This document shows, in pieces, positions 8,404-16,637 of a stretch of 32,537 bases of DNA. The notes beneath the pieces are model-generated. The model was not told where the DNA came from. It searched no databases and was given only the letters and a program-made list of their open reading frames with translations. Positions within the stretch are counted from its first letter, which is position 1. Each line of letters begins with the position of its first letter. Made by a program: the position numbers and the translations under genes. Source of the stretch: Reinekea marinisedimentorum (GTDB taxonomy: Bacteria; Pseudomonadota; Gammaproteobacteria; Pseudomonadales; Natronospirillaceae). The stretch spans positions 1 to 32,537 of the forward strand of contig NZ_SLZR01000027.1 in the NCBI RefSeq assembly GCF_004341165.1, in the 5' to 3' direction.

Positions 8404-8423
8404 TTATCTTCCGTGGAAGATAA
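8404..8423. promoter_or_regulatory. Perfect 20-bp palindrome upstream of the MFS exporter
   Basis: TTATCTTCC-GT-GGAAGATAA has fully complementary 9-bp arms and lies 29 bp before the exporter start. Its core matches the palindrome upstream of the MarR gene, so it is a candidate operator for that regulator. A T tract does not follow, which argues against a terminator for lplA. Confidence 0.6.
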
Positions 8424-8451
8424 ATATCCATCTCTGTAACCCGGGTGAGTT

Positions 8452-9657
8452 ATGAAATATTCCGTTTCCATCGGTATGATCCTGTTTCTGGCCTCGATCT
8501 TTGCGATCGGGCCTTTTGCTGTGGATGCCTACATTCCTGCGCTGCCGGCCATTGCTGCCGACATTGGCTCAACTACATCGGCTGTGGCGCTCACGGTCAG
8601 CCTGTTTGCTTTTACCAACGCCTTTGGTCAGCTGATTGGCGGGCCGGCGTCCGATAAGCTCGGCCGCCGCAATGTGATTGTTGCCGGTATGCTGCTGTTT
8701 ATTGTCGGCAGCTTAGCGCTGAGCCGAGCCGAGAGCATCAATGCGCTTTACTTCTGGCGCGTGGTTCAGGCGCTGGGGGCCGGTATTGCCGGGGTTTGTG
8801 CGCCGGCCATTATTCGCGATGTGGCGGAAGGCAAAGAGGCCGCCAAGCTGTTCACCTTGATCGGCCTGATCATGATGATTGCACCTTCCATTGCGCCGAG
8901 CATTGGTACCATCATTATCAAGGTGGCCGACTGGCGCTGGGTGTTTATCTCAGTCGCTATCTTTGCTGCCTTTGTGGCGCTCAATGCCATTCGCTTGGTA
9001 CCACCGAATAAAAAGCAGGCAGGGCCGCGCATGCCCTTCGTTCAGAGCTTTCGTTTGGTGCTGGCCACCAAAGAGGCGCGGCCATTCCTGGTGATTCAGG
9101 GAATGACCTTTGCCGTACTGATGATTTTTCTGAGTAATTCTTCGGGTATTTATATTGAGCACTTTGGCCATTCTGAAGAGTTTTTGGCCATCGCGTTTAT
9201 TGCCAATACCTCGGGTAACATCCTTATGAACCGGCTCAATGCCTACCTGCTCAACAGTTACCGGCCGGAGCAGCTGCTGAAAGGCTTTACCGCGATGCAG
9301 GTAGCGGGCGGCGCGGTCTTTCTGATGGGTCAGCTGTTCTTCCCGGGCCAGTTCTGGCTAATCTTCATTGGCTTCCTGCTCGCGATGTCGGCTGCCGGTG
9401 GCATTATCGGTAATACCAATGCCTGCTTCATGAGCTTCTTTGGTAAAAACGCCGGCGCGGCCGCCGCTATCTTCGGTGCCAACATGACGATTACCGGTTC
9501 GATTATCGGCGCTATTTCTGCGGTGATACTGGGGGTTGGTATTCTGCCGGTCGCGGTGTTGATGCTGGTAGTTAACCTGGTTGGCTTTAGCAGTGCCGTT
9601 CGTCTTCATTCGCGCTCCGGCAGTCAGCCGGTCGAAGAGGCGACCGCCGCTTCCTGA
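8452..9657 (+). CDS. MFS multidrug exporter, Bcr/CflA type
   Basis: This inner-membrane proton-driven exporter has 401 residues and about 12 hydrophobic helices. The first helix ends in FAVDAYIPALPAIAAD, the acid-Tyr-Pro motif typical of Bcr/CflA drug transporters. The loop between helices 2 and 3 has GGPASDKLGRRN (motif A), and RVVQALGAG matches motif C of antiporters. Substrates of the family include bicyclomycin, chloramphenicol and other small drugs; the actual substrate here is unknown. A palindrome shared with the nearby MarR gene lies just upstream, so induction by a MarR ligand is a reasonable inference. Hairpin 9675-9695 follows the stop. Confidence 0.9.
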   Translation: MKYSVSIGMILFLASIFAIGPFAVDAYIPALPAIAADIGSTTSAVALTVSLFAFTNAFGQLIGGPASDKLGRRNVIVAGMLLFIVGSLALSRAESINALYFWRVVQALGAGIAGVCAPAIIRDVAEGKEAAKLFTLIGLIMMIAPSIAPSIGTIIIKVADWRWVFISVAIFAAFVALNAIRLVPPNKKQAGPRMPFVQSFRLVLATKEARPFLVIQGMTFAVLMIFLSNSSGIYIEHFGHSEEFLAIAFIANTSGNILMNRLNAYLLNSYRPEQLLKGFTAMQVAGGAVFLMGQLFFPGQFWLIFIGFLLAMSAAGGIIGNTNACFMSFFGKNAGAAAAIFGANMTITGSIIGAISAVILGVGILPVAVLMLVVNLVGFSSAVRLHSRSGSQPVEEATAAS

Positions 9658-9674
9658 TTAGTGCATTCCCTGAA

Positions 9675-9695
9675 GGCCGTGAGTTGTTCACGGCC
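9675..9695 (+). terminator. Hairpin after the MFS gene
   Basis: GGCCGTGA (9675-9682) pairs with TCACGGCC (9688-9695) around a 5-nt loop. There is no clear T tract, so it may be an inefficient terminator or an mRNA-stabilising stem. Confidence 0.45.
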
Positions 9696-9788
9696 GAGCG
9701 ACATTTCTCGCATGAGCCACTCGCGTAACTTCCTCAGTAAATCTATAAGTGTATTTAGCTAGTCTGTTTTATGGTTGTTTACATACGT

Positions 9789-9808
9789 AATTTCATATAT
9801 ATGATATT
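9789..9808. promoter_or_regulatory. AT-rich palindrome upstream of the arsenite exporter
   Basis: The near-palindrome AATTTCATATATATGATATT has a perfect 12-bp core TCATATATATGA at 9793-9804 and lies about 100 bp before the start of the ACR3 gene. A second inverted repeat (GTGGATGC at 9817-9824 with GCATCCAC at 9850-9857) follows. ArsR-type repressors use AT-rich dyads of this kind, but no arsR gene is present in this window, so assignment is inference. Confidence 0.4.
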
Positions 9809-9903
9809 TCGTATATGTGGATGCCGCCTCTGGCGCCTTCTTTCTTTTTGCATCCACGGAACCAGATGTCACTGTCTTTATCGCTTATTTATAAGGAATC
9901 GCT

Positions 9904-10941
9904 GTGGGTATTTTCGAAAGGTATTTATCGGTTTGGGTGGGCTTAAGCATTGTTGCCGGCATTGTGCTGGGTCAGCTTTTCCCTTCGCTGTTCGACGCTG
10001 TTGCGGCGCTGGAGTTTTCGCACGTTAACCTGGTGGTGGCGGTGCTGATCTGGGTAATGATCTACCCGATGATGATTCAGATAGATTTCTCGGCCGTGAA
10101 GGGCGTTGGCCGCAAACCAAAAGGGCTGTTGTTAACGCTGGTGGTGAACTGGCTGATTAAGCCGTTTTCAATGGCGGCCATTGCCTGGTTGTTCTTCCGG
10201 GTGTTTTTCGCCGGGCTGGTCGACCCGCAAACGGCGACGGAATACATTGCTGGCATGATCCTACTGGGGGTCGCGCCTTGCACAGCCATGGTGTTTGTCT
10301 GGAGTCAGCTGACCAAGGGCGACCCTAATTACACGCTGGTGCAGGTGTCGGTGAATGACCTCATCATGGTGTTTGCCTTTACCCCGATTGCTGCCTGGCT
10401 GCTGGGTGTCAGTGACATCACTGTACCCTGGGGCACGCTGTTCTTTTCTGTCGTGCTCTACGTTGTTGTGCCGCTGGTCGCCGGTGTGCTGACCCGCCAT
10501 TACCTGCAGAAGAACCACAATGCGCAGCGGCTGAGCCACTTCCTGGCGGTACTCAAGCCGTGGTCGGTGGTTGGTCTGCTGGGTACCGTGGTGTTGCTGT
10601 TCGGCTTGCAGGCGGTCACGATTATCAACGAGCCCTATGCCATTGTGCTTATTGCCATTCCGCTGATTATTCAAACCTACGGCATCTTTGCGGTCAGCTA
10701 TGCCGGCGCTCGTTGGTTGAAGCTGCCGTACAATGTCGCGGCACCGGCTTCGTTGATTGCGACATCCAATTTCTTTGAGCTGGCGGTTGCTGTGGCTATC
10801 TCCTTGTTTGGCTTGCAATCCGGTGCGGCTCTGGCCACGGTGGTTGGGGTCTTGGTCGAAGTACCGGTGATGCTCAGCCTGGTGGCCTTTGCCAACCGGA
10901 CTCAGCACTGGTTTGCACCGCTCGGCACGGCTGAGAAATAA
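9904..10941 (+). CDS. acr3: Arsenite efflux transporter, ACR3 family
   Basis: This 345-residue inner-membrane protein with about 10 hydrophobic helices exports arsenite (and sometimes antimonite) as a secondary transporter. The signature [19 protein letters not shown], with the functionally essential cysteine, and the following [12 protein letters not shown] are diagnostic of ACR3. The conserved glutamate segment [15 protein letters not shown] is near the C terminus. It starts with GTG, preceded by AAGGA at 9893-9897. It is unusual in standing without arsR or arsC next to it. An AT-rich dyad upstream may be the operator of a regulator encoded elsewhere. Confidence 0.93.
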   Translation: MGIFERYLSVWVGLSIVAGIVLGQLFPSLFDAVAALEFSHVNLVVAVLIWVMIYPMMIQIDFSAVKGVGRKPKGLLLTLVVNWLIKPFSMAAIAWLFFRVFFAGLVDPQTATEYIAGMILLGVAPCTAMVFVWSQLTKGDPNYTLVQVSVNDLIMVFAFTPIAAWLLGVSDITVPWGTLFFSVVLYVVVPLVAGVLTRHYLQKNHNAQRLSHFLAVLKPWSVVGLLGTVVLLFGLQAVTIINEPYAIVLIAIPLIIQTYGIFAVSYAGARWLKLPYNVAAPASLIATSNFFELAVAVAISLFGLQSGAALATVVGVLVEVPVMLSLVAFANRTQHWFAPLGTAEK

Positions 10942-10964
10942 GAAAATCTGCTGGCGCTGAAAAC

Positions 10965-11034
10965 CGCCGGTGTGCCGGCGTATTGATCAAATGACACCCA
11001 GATGGGCCTAAAAAATTGCCCTTATAGAGGGCAA
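10965..11034 (+). terminator. Two hairpins after the ACR3 gene
   Basis: CGCCGG-tgtg-CCGGCG (10965-10980) and TTGCCCT-tatag-AGGGCAA (11016-11034) are both perfect stems. Neither has a strong T tract. They probably end the arsenite exporter transcript or separate it from the symporter gene. Confidence 0.4.
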
Positions 11035-11164
11035 AACTGCTCTACCTGCGTATACTCCCGCGCTTCGTTTAAAACTCGATACGAAATATCTCCCGCGTGG
11101 CGGATGCTTTGCCGGCCAACGACGGGAAGAAATAAAAAAATATAATGAAATACTAGGAGTAGTT

Positions 11165-12583
11165 ATGAATTTATTGGAGTCGTTCTTCGGCCTGATCGGA
11201 GATCTCACCTGGGGTTGGTCATTGATTCCCTTTCTGGTGATCTTCGGTGTGTTTTTCACTATTGTGACCAATTTTGTTCAGTTCCGGTTCTTTGGCCGAA
11301 TGTTCCGCGTGCTGCGAGCCCGTAACCAGACCAACCATGCCGGACAAATCTCGGGTCGGGAGGCGTTGCTGCTGTCTGTCGGTGGCCGGGTAGGTGGCGG
11401 TAACATCGCCGGTGTCGCTGTGGCGATTACCCTGGGTGGGCCGGGTGCCGTCTTCTGGATGTGGGCCATTGCACTGGTGGGTATGGCAACCAGCCTGGTT
11501 GAGTGTTCACTGGCGCAGCTTTATAAGCGCAAAGAAGGCAATGCCTTCCGCGGGGGGCCGGCGCGCACCATCATCTATGGCTTGGGTGAAGATTACCGCT
11601 GGTTGGCGGTGGTTTATGCCGTCTGCCTGATCGCGTCGTTCGCCATTGGTTTTAATGCCTTCCAGGGCAATACCGTTGCCGGTGCCGCGCAAGATAGTTT
11701 GGGCATCGACCGTGTCTGGTCCGGTGTTGTGCTGGCAGTGATGACGGGTTTTGTTGTTTATGGCGGCATTAAGCGTATCGCTAAATTCACCGATGTTGTG
11801 GTGCCGGTGATGGCGATTGGCTATGTCGGCATGGCGTTACTGGTGATTGTACTGAACATCACCGATATACCGGCTGTTTTGATCAGCATTGTGAAGAATG
11901 CGTTTGGCCTGGAAGAGGCTGTCAGTGGTGGTATGGGCGCGGCACTGGCCAACGGTTTGCGTCGCGGTCTGTTCTCGAATGAAGCCGGTCTGGGTTCTGC
12001 ACCCAACGTGGCGGCAACGGCGGATGTCACCCATCCGATCAGCCAGGGTATTACCCAATCGCTGTCCGTCTTTATCGACACCATGCTGATCTGTACCTGT
12101 ACTGCCTTCATTATTCTGCTGGGTGATGTGTATGTGCCGGGCGCTGCTGAAATTGATGGCGTGGTGCTGACGCAGCAATCGCTGGTGAGCCATGTGGGTG
12201 TTTGGGCGCAATACTTCCTGACGGGCGCTATTCTGCTGTTTTCGATCAGCTCGATCGTTTACAACTACTACCTGGGTGAAAACGCGATGACGTTTATGTC
12301 GAAGAGCAAGGTGCCGGTGCATGGCCTGCGTATTGTGGTGATTTGTATCGTCTTCCTGGGTGCGGTAGCGCCGGGCGCGACAGCGGTGTTTTTCTTCTCG
12401 GACCCGCTCATGGGCCTGCTGGCGTTGGTTAACCTGATTGCCCTGATGATGCTGTTCCCAACCATTACCCGATTGCTGGCGGACTACCGTCAGCAACTGA
12501 AAGCCGGTAAGGAGCATCCGGAGCTCGACCCAGCCAAGTTTGCTGATTTGAACATCGATCACAGAGCCTGGGGTACTAAGTAA
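11165..12583 (+). CDS. Alanine/glycine:sodium symporter (AGCS family)
   Basis: This 472-residue inner-membrane protein imports alanine or glycine with sodium. Family hallmarks are the N-terminal helix pair ending in FVQFRFFGRMFRVL, the glycine-rich substrate/sodium motif VGGRVGGGNIAGVAVAI, and GLRRGLFSNEAGLGSAPN in the middle of the protein. About 10-11 membrane helices are visible and the length fits the family. The start has AGGAG 4 bases upstream. A strong rho-independent terminator follows at 12640-12670. The substrate (alanine versus glycine) cannot be fixed from sequence. Confidence 0.93.
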   Translation: MNLLESFFGLIGDLTWGWSLIPFLVIFGVFFTIVTNFVQFRFFGRMFRVLRARNQTNHAGQISGREALLLSVGGRVGGGNIAGVAVAITLGGPGAVFWMWAIALVGMATSLVECSLAQLYKRKEGNAFRGGPARTIIYGLGEDYRWLAVVYAVCLIASFAIGFNAFQGNTVAGAAQDSLGIDRVWSGVVLAVMTGFVVYGGIKRIAKFTDVVVPVMAIGYVGMALLVIVLNITDIPAVLISIVKNAFGLEEAVSGGMGAALANGLRRGLFSNEAGLGSAPNVAATADVTHPISQGITQSLSVFIDTMLICTCTAFIILLGDVYVPGAAEIDGVVLTQQSLVSHVGVWAQYFLTGAILLFSISSIVYNYYLGENAMTFMSKSKVPVHGLRIVVICIVFLGAVAPGATAVFFFSDPLMGLLALVNLIALMMLFPTITRLLADYRQQLKAGKEHPELDPAKFADLNIDHRAWGTK

Positions 12584-12639
12584 GCCGGGGGACTGTAAGC
12601 CCGGGGGACAAAGCAACCTGAGCCATTCAGAACGTTGAA

Positions 12640-12670
12640 AAGCCACGCGGGTCTCCGGGTGGCTTTTTTT
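12640..12670 (+). terminator. Rho-independent terminator
   Basis: AGCCACgCGG pairs with CCGgGTGGCT around a 4-nt loop, followed by seven T residues. It ends the symporter transcript and lies just before the convergent NfeD gene. Confidence 0.85.
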
Positions 12671-12681
12671 ATCCGTGAAGA

Positions 12682-13119
12682 TTATTTCTTAACGGTCAGT
12701 ATGATGCCATCAATGGCCGTAATGGTGGCTTTATCGCCTTTTTTCAGCGGCTCGGAGCCGGCCGCGAGTTTTGCTTTCCAACTGGTGCCAGACCATGTCA
12801 CTTCGCCTTCTGTACTTTCAGAAAGGGACGAAAGCGCCTTTACCGTCTGACCGATAGCATCGTTGCCATGCATGGGGCTGGCCTGGTTTTGCCACTTTTT
12901 CAGCGGCAAATACAGCAGAACTGAAACCACCGCTGTGGCCACAACAAACACCACGAAGGCAAACAGCCAGCCGGCATCCGGCAGCAGCCAACTGGCCAGC
13001 GCTGCGACCAGCGCACCAAGACCGACAAACAGAAACCAGAACACACTGAGGTTGAATATCACCAGTTCGGTGGTAATCAGCGCCACTGCGATCAGAATGA
13101 AAAACAGAAACGGGCCCAT
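12682..13119 (-). CDS. NfeD-family membrane protein
   Basis: This 145-residue protein has two or three N-terminal transmembrane helices (residues about 4-75) and a C-terminal soluble domain of the NfeD OB-fold type, with GEVTWSGTSWKAKLA and then DKATITAIDGIILTV. NfeD proteins partner with SPFH/stomatin proteins in membrane microdomains. The start lies one base after the stop of the SPFH gene, so the two form an operon, as in qmcA-ybbK of E. coli. This is the short form, lacking the N-terminal serine-protease domain seen in some NfeD proteins. Confidence 0.9.
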   Translation of the reverse strand: MGPFLFFILIAVALITTELVIFNLSVFWFLFVGLGALVAALASWLLPDAGWLFAFVVFVVATAVVSVLLYLPLKKWQNQASPMHGNDAIGQTVKALSSLSESTEGEVTWSGTSWKAKLAAGSEPLKKGDKATITAIDGIILTVKK

Positions 13120-13120
13120 G

Positions 13121-14020
13121 TTAGCGGTCGCCCATGTTTTTCTTCAGTGAGTCGAACGCGGTGAATGCCTTGCCGACCATGCCGGAGATATCGGAGCTGT
13201 CTGCCGGAATCAGCGATACAGTGCTTTCCTTGGCGAGCTTTTCAAAGGCGTTGATGTACTGCTCGGAGAGCTGCTGGGCCACTGCCGCTTCACCGCCCTC
13301 GTTAATGGCTTTGGCAATCATCATGATCGATTTGGCGCGCGCCTGTGCTTCAATCAATACCGATTCCGCCTCACCTTGGGCCCGCAGAATTTTCGCCTGC
13401 TTGTCACCCTCGGCTTGGTTAATTTGTGCAACCCGATAGCCTTCCGATGTGGTTACGGCAACCCGGCGCTCACGTTCGGCACCCATCTGCTTTTCCATCT
13501 CATCGAGAATCGTGGTCGGTGGGGAGATGTCTTTCACTTCGTAACGCAGCACCTTGGTGCCCCAGGGCTCAGATGCATCGTCAATGGCCTTGGTAATAGC
13601 ACCGTTGATGCTCTCGCGCGATTCAAAGGTTTCATCGAGTGAAAGCTTACCAATCTCTGCACGCATACTGGTTTGAGCCAGCTGGGTAATCGCGAACTGC
13701 AGGTTTTCGACACCGTAGGACGCGCGTTTGGGGTCCATAATTTTAAGGTACAGCACACCATCGATACCGAGCGAAACGTTATCTTTGGTAATGGCCTGCT
13801 GCGAAGGCACATCAATGGCAAATTCCTTCAGCGAATGCTTATAGGCGACGCGGTCGATAAAAGGGACCAGCAGGTGAATGCCCGCCTCCATTGTGTGTGA
13901 ATACTTACCTAAGCGCTGCACGATGTAAGCATCGTTTTGCGGCACGATGCGTACGATGCGGCTGAGCGTCACAATTATAATAATGGCCACGACAACCGTT
14001 AGGATGAATCCGAATTCCAT
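13121..14020 (-). CDS. SPFH/stomatin-like membrane protein (QmcA/paraslipin type)
   Basis: The 299-residue product has one N-terminal membrane helix (residues about 3-24) followed by an SPFH domain: VRIVPQNDAYIVQRLGKY, the GIHLLVPFIDRV segment and IDVPSQQAITKDN. After that comes a long charged coiled-coil with ERRVAVTTSEGYRVAQINQAEGD. Such proteins oligomerise into rings at the inner membrane and are linked to membrane-protein quality control and lipid microdomains. AAAGGGG precedes the ATG. It is the first gene of a two-gene operon with nfeD. Confidence 0.93.
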   Translation of the reverse strand: MEFGFILTVVVAIIIIVTLSRIVRIVPQNDAYIVQRLGKYSHTMEAGIHLLVPFIDRVAYKHSLKEFAIDVPSQQAITKDNVSLGIDGVLYLKIMDPKRASYGVENLQFAITQLAQTSMRAEIGKLSLDETFESRESINGAITKAIDDASEPWGTKVLRYEVKDISPPTTILDEMEKQMGAERERRVAVTTSEGYRVAQINQAEGDKQAKILRAQGEAESVLIEAQARAKSIMMIAKAINEGGEAAVAQQLSEQYINAFEKLAKESTVSLIPADSSDISGMVGKAFTAFDSLKKNMGDR

Positions 14021-14178
14021 GTCTACCCCTTTTCAGTTTATTGAATAATGTGCCTTCACTTTAGCCTGCCAGCCGTGGCTTGGGTAGGCGCAATGGCGTC
14101 AGTTATGAACCTGTGCACTCTATCGGCGCGTATTGCAGGGCTATTATGTAAAAAGTACTCTGGGGTTTACGGGCAGTT

Positions 14179-14673
14179 ATGCCGAGGTTAAGAATGAAAG
14201 AAGTATCCACCCTCAAACACATTGAAGCGCTGCGCGAGTCCGAAGACATAGAGTGCAAGCTCGCTCAGGGCCGGCATGGTGATGGCACCCTGCCGAAAGA
14301 TGTGTGGGAAACGCTGTCTGCCTTCTCCAATACCGAGGGTGGCGATATCTTTTTGGGGCTAAAAGAGCTGGAAGCCGGTAACTTCGAGCTGGCCGGCATC
14401 AACGATACCCACAAGGTTTTGCGCGAATTCTGGCACGGCCTGAACAGCGGAAAAAAGATCAGCCCGCTGGTCATCAAACCGCATTGGGTGAAGGTGATCG
14501 AGGTCGACGGCAAAAATGTCATTCAAATTCATGTGCCGCGGGCCGCAAAGGCCTACTTGCCGGTTTATATTCACGACAGCCCGTTCGGTGGCAGCTATAA
14601 GCGCTCGGGCAGTTCGGATGTGAAGATCGCTGAGGCAGAGGTGAGGCGGATGCTGGATGAGGCTCAGCAGTGA
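14179..14673 (+). CDS. AlbA_2 (Schlafen-like) domain protein
   Basis: This 164-residue protein consists of almost nothing but an AlbA_2/Schlafen-like domain. It shows the opening ALRESEDIECKLAQG and the core TLSAFSNTEGGDIFLGLKE, ending in the usual KRSGSSDVKIAEAEVRRML. Larger relatives (400-500 residues) add winged-helix and ATPase-like regions and are called putative DNA-binding or helicase-associated regulators. Here these are missing, so it may be a naturally short form or a truncated remnant. In-frame ATGs at 14179 and 14194 are both possible; GAGG at 14183-14186 favours the second. It lies 125 bp from the left end of the integrated element. Confidence 0.8.
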   Translation: MPRLRMKEVSTLKHIEALRESEDIECKLAQGRHGDGTLPKDVWETLSAFSNTEGGDIFLGLKELEAGNFELAGINDTHKVLREFWHGLNSGKKISPLVIKPHWVKVIEVDGKNVIQIHVPRAAKAYLPVYIHDSPFGGSYKRSGSSDVKIAEAEVRRMLDEAQQ

Positions 14674-14798
14674 ACCGGGTGTAATGGGCGCGGAAAGGTC
14701 TCAGGCACAAAAGAGCCGGAACGGGGTAATAAATAGGAACAGGAAAAGAGTTGAACAGAATAAAAAGTAAGGCTAGAAGATTAAAAAGAGTAGGGGGA

Positions 14799-14886
14799 GA
14801 ATGGTGCCTGGGAGAAGACTCGAACTTCCACGGGGTTGCCCCCACTAGCACCTGAAGCTAGCGTGTCTACCAATTTCACCACCCAG
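14799..14886 (-). repeat. Left attachment copy: displaced tRNA-Leu 3' portion
   Basis: These 88 bp are identical to 21092-21179. They cover the encoded CCA, the anticodon arm and all of tRNA-Leu(CAG) except its first two bases. At the 5' end the acceptor becomes CTCTGGG instead of GCCTGGG, so C1 opposes C72 and U2 wobbles with G71. It is best read as the tRNA end displaced by integration, with the integrase gene on its right. Confidence 0.9.
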
Positions 14887-14950
14887 AGGCGGGAAGTGTC
14901 CGTCAGCCGTGGGCTGTAGGGCGGAGCGCTACATCACGACTCTCACCAAA

Positions 14951-15036
14951 TGACACTGGAATGAACGTTCGTTCTCGCTGAGCTTCGCACAATATTCCTA
15001 AAAGTGTCACACATCTGGAACACCAACTGTCACACA
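14951..15036. promoter_or_regulatory. Candidate integrase arm sites
   Basis: TGTCACACA occurs at 15005-15013 and 15028-15036, 23 bp apart in direct orientation. AGTGTCA (15003-15009) is repeated inverted as TGACACT at 14951-14957. Clusters like this between att and int are typical of arm-type sites or of an operator controlling int. Assignment is inference. Confidence 0.35.
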
Positions 15037-15056
15037 GCAACAGGGCAGAGGCATCA

Positions 15057-16409
15057 GTGTTCATCCTTAAACGACAGTCAACTTACTACTACAACCGACG
15101 GCTAGCTGGGCGCAACATGCGGTTCTCTTTGCAGACGGGAAATCGGAGTGAAGCTATCAGGCTCGCACTGGTCGTCACTGACCACCTAGCACAGCGATGT
15201 ACGCGCATGAGCTTCGATGAGCAGAAGCGCTCAGCCGCTAATAAGGTCGCTAGCCTTCAAGCTGCCCGATGGGGCTTTCAGAGCCAAGCAGTGCCTGTTA
15301 GTGGGCCTCAGCCACAAGAAGCTAATACTCAGCAACCACAAGAAACTCAAAGTCACACACAGTCTCCTGAGTCGTCCACCAGCACCGCTGCAAGCGAGAG
15401 ATTTAGCGCTCGACTAGACGACTACTTGACGGCCAAACTTGCCGATAAGCCAGACCTGAAACCGGCGCGACTGAAAGACTATCGGGCTGTAATGCAGGAG
15501 TTTGATGCGCTCTTTGAGTGCCCGCAGATGCAGCAGGTGAACTTCAAAATGGCTGAGTCGTACATCGAGAAGCTACGGAAGCTGCCGTCTAAAAGGCACA
15601 TCACACATTACAAAGGAATGAGTTACCAGCAGCTCCTGAGCGCTGATATACCGGCTGCTCACAAGTACAAAGGCAAGACCATTAACGAGCGTTTACGGCC
15701 ACTGAGAGGCTACTGTGACTGGCTTGTGAGGCATGAAGCAATGCAGGCTAATCCGTTCGTTAAGCTCAATGTCAGTCAGGGTGATAGCCGCTCTTATGCG
15801 CCACTTGAAGACGCAGACCTTGAGCAGTTGCTGACCAATACACGGCTGTTCAACCCTGCTACTTCCTATTTCTCGAACTACGGCAGACGGTCATACTGGT
15901 GGCTGGTCATGCTTGCGATCTATACCGGTGCGCGTGTGGGTGAGCTTGATCAACTATTTATCAAAGACGTGAAGCACAGAGACGGCATTCACTACTTCCA
16001 TATCCATGACCACGGTGAAGGTAAGACTGTGAAGACTAAGAACGCAGTGCGGGAAGTGCCGGTGCATTCCTGCCTGATCGAGCTGGGGATGCTTGAGTAC
16101 ATCGAGTCACTGAAGGAAGCAGGTCAGACCAAGCTACTGCCAGCCACTCGGCAGCAGGAGAAGTGGGGTGACAAGGCGAGCGAGTGGTTCAACCAGCATC
16201 TGCGGGACAAAGACCTGCCGCACTGGAAGCAGCAGAACAAAACCTTTCACTCCTTCCGAGCCACCTTCATTGGTCGAGCCGTGGACACAGATAGCGCCGA
16301 GTCGTCACTGATCGTCTTACAGAAGGTGGTCGGCCATGAAGCACAGTTCAAGAACGTGCTTGGCTCTACTGCTGCTTATAAGAGGGACTTCCCGCTGCAG
16401 CTCAAATAG
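15057..16409 (+). CDS. Tyrosine recombinase (integrase)
   Basis: This 450-residue site-specific recombinase most likely inserts and excises the surrounding element at tRNA-Leu. The N terminus (YYYNRRLAGRNMRFSLQTGNRSEA) resembles the arm-binding region of phage-like integrases. A Gln/Ser/Thr-rich linker (about 80-120) precedes the core-binding domain. The catalytic set is visible: Arg293 in TGARVGEL, a lysine near 326-328, His398-x-x-Arg401 in HSFR, His427 in VGHE and the nucleophile Tyr441 in AAYKRD. The start is GTG with a weak AGAGG upstream. It lies 170 bp from the left att copy. All catalytic residues are present, so it looks functional. Confidence 0.92.
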   Translation: MFILKRQSTYYYNRRLAGRNMRFSLQTGNRSEAIRLALVVTDHLAQRCTRMSFDEQKRSAANKVASLQAARWGFQSQAVPVSGPQPQEANTQQPQETQSHTQSPESSTSTAASERFSARLDDYLTAKLADKPDLKPARLKDYRAVMQEFDALFECPQMQQVNFKMAESYIEKLRKLPSKRHITHYKGMSYQQLLSADIPAAHKYKGKTINERLRPLRGYCDWLVRHEAMQANPFVKLNVSQGDSRSYAPLEDADLEQLLTNTRLFNPATSYFSNYGRRSYWWLVMLAIYTGARVGELDQLFIKDVKHRDGIHYFHIHDHGEGKTVKTKNAVREVPVHSCLIELGMLEYIESLKEAGQTKLLPATRQQEKWGDKASEWFNQHLRDKDLPHWKQQNKTFHSFRATFIGRAVDTDSAESSLIVLQKVVGHEAQFKNVLGSTAAYKRDFPLQLK

Positions 16410-16498
16410 TGCGCCGTGGAGGCATTCAGTTTGCCGAACTTTGGCAGGGTCATTGAGCATCTGAAAGGTGCAGCTAGCTGGCGCAATCTACAAAGGAC

Positions 16499-16603
16499 AT
16501 GAAATTTCGTAAAAAATCTGTGACCACTTTATTTGACGATGCTTCTGCTCAATCCCCCGTATGGGTGGGGTGGATTATGGTCATTCTCTGGTTTTTTAAA
16601 TAG
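16499..16603 (+). CDS. Possible 34-residue membrane peptide
   Basis: This short ORF is basic at its start (MKFRKKSV) and ends in a single hydrophobic stretch, VWVGWIMVILWFFK. AAGG lies unusually close to the ATG. It is located between the integrase and the convergent lipoprotein gene. It could be a small membrane protein, or a chance ORF; nothing else in 16410-16637 looks coding. Confidence 0.3.
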   Translation: MKFRKKSVTTLFDDASAQSPVWVGWIMVILWFFK

Positions 16604-16637
16604 TTACTCCAAGTTACTTAACCCAAAGGAGCTTGGA

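Noticed and set aside
9771-10028. Cys/Arg-rich frame upstream of the arsenite exporter
   Set aside because: It overlaps the exporter start in another frame and covers the AT-rich dyad; no signal or domain.
11837-12646. Long antisense frame over the alanine symporter
   Set aside because: Rich in Gln/His/Arg and fully within the symporter gene; no domain seen.
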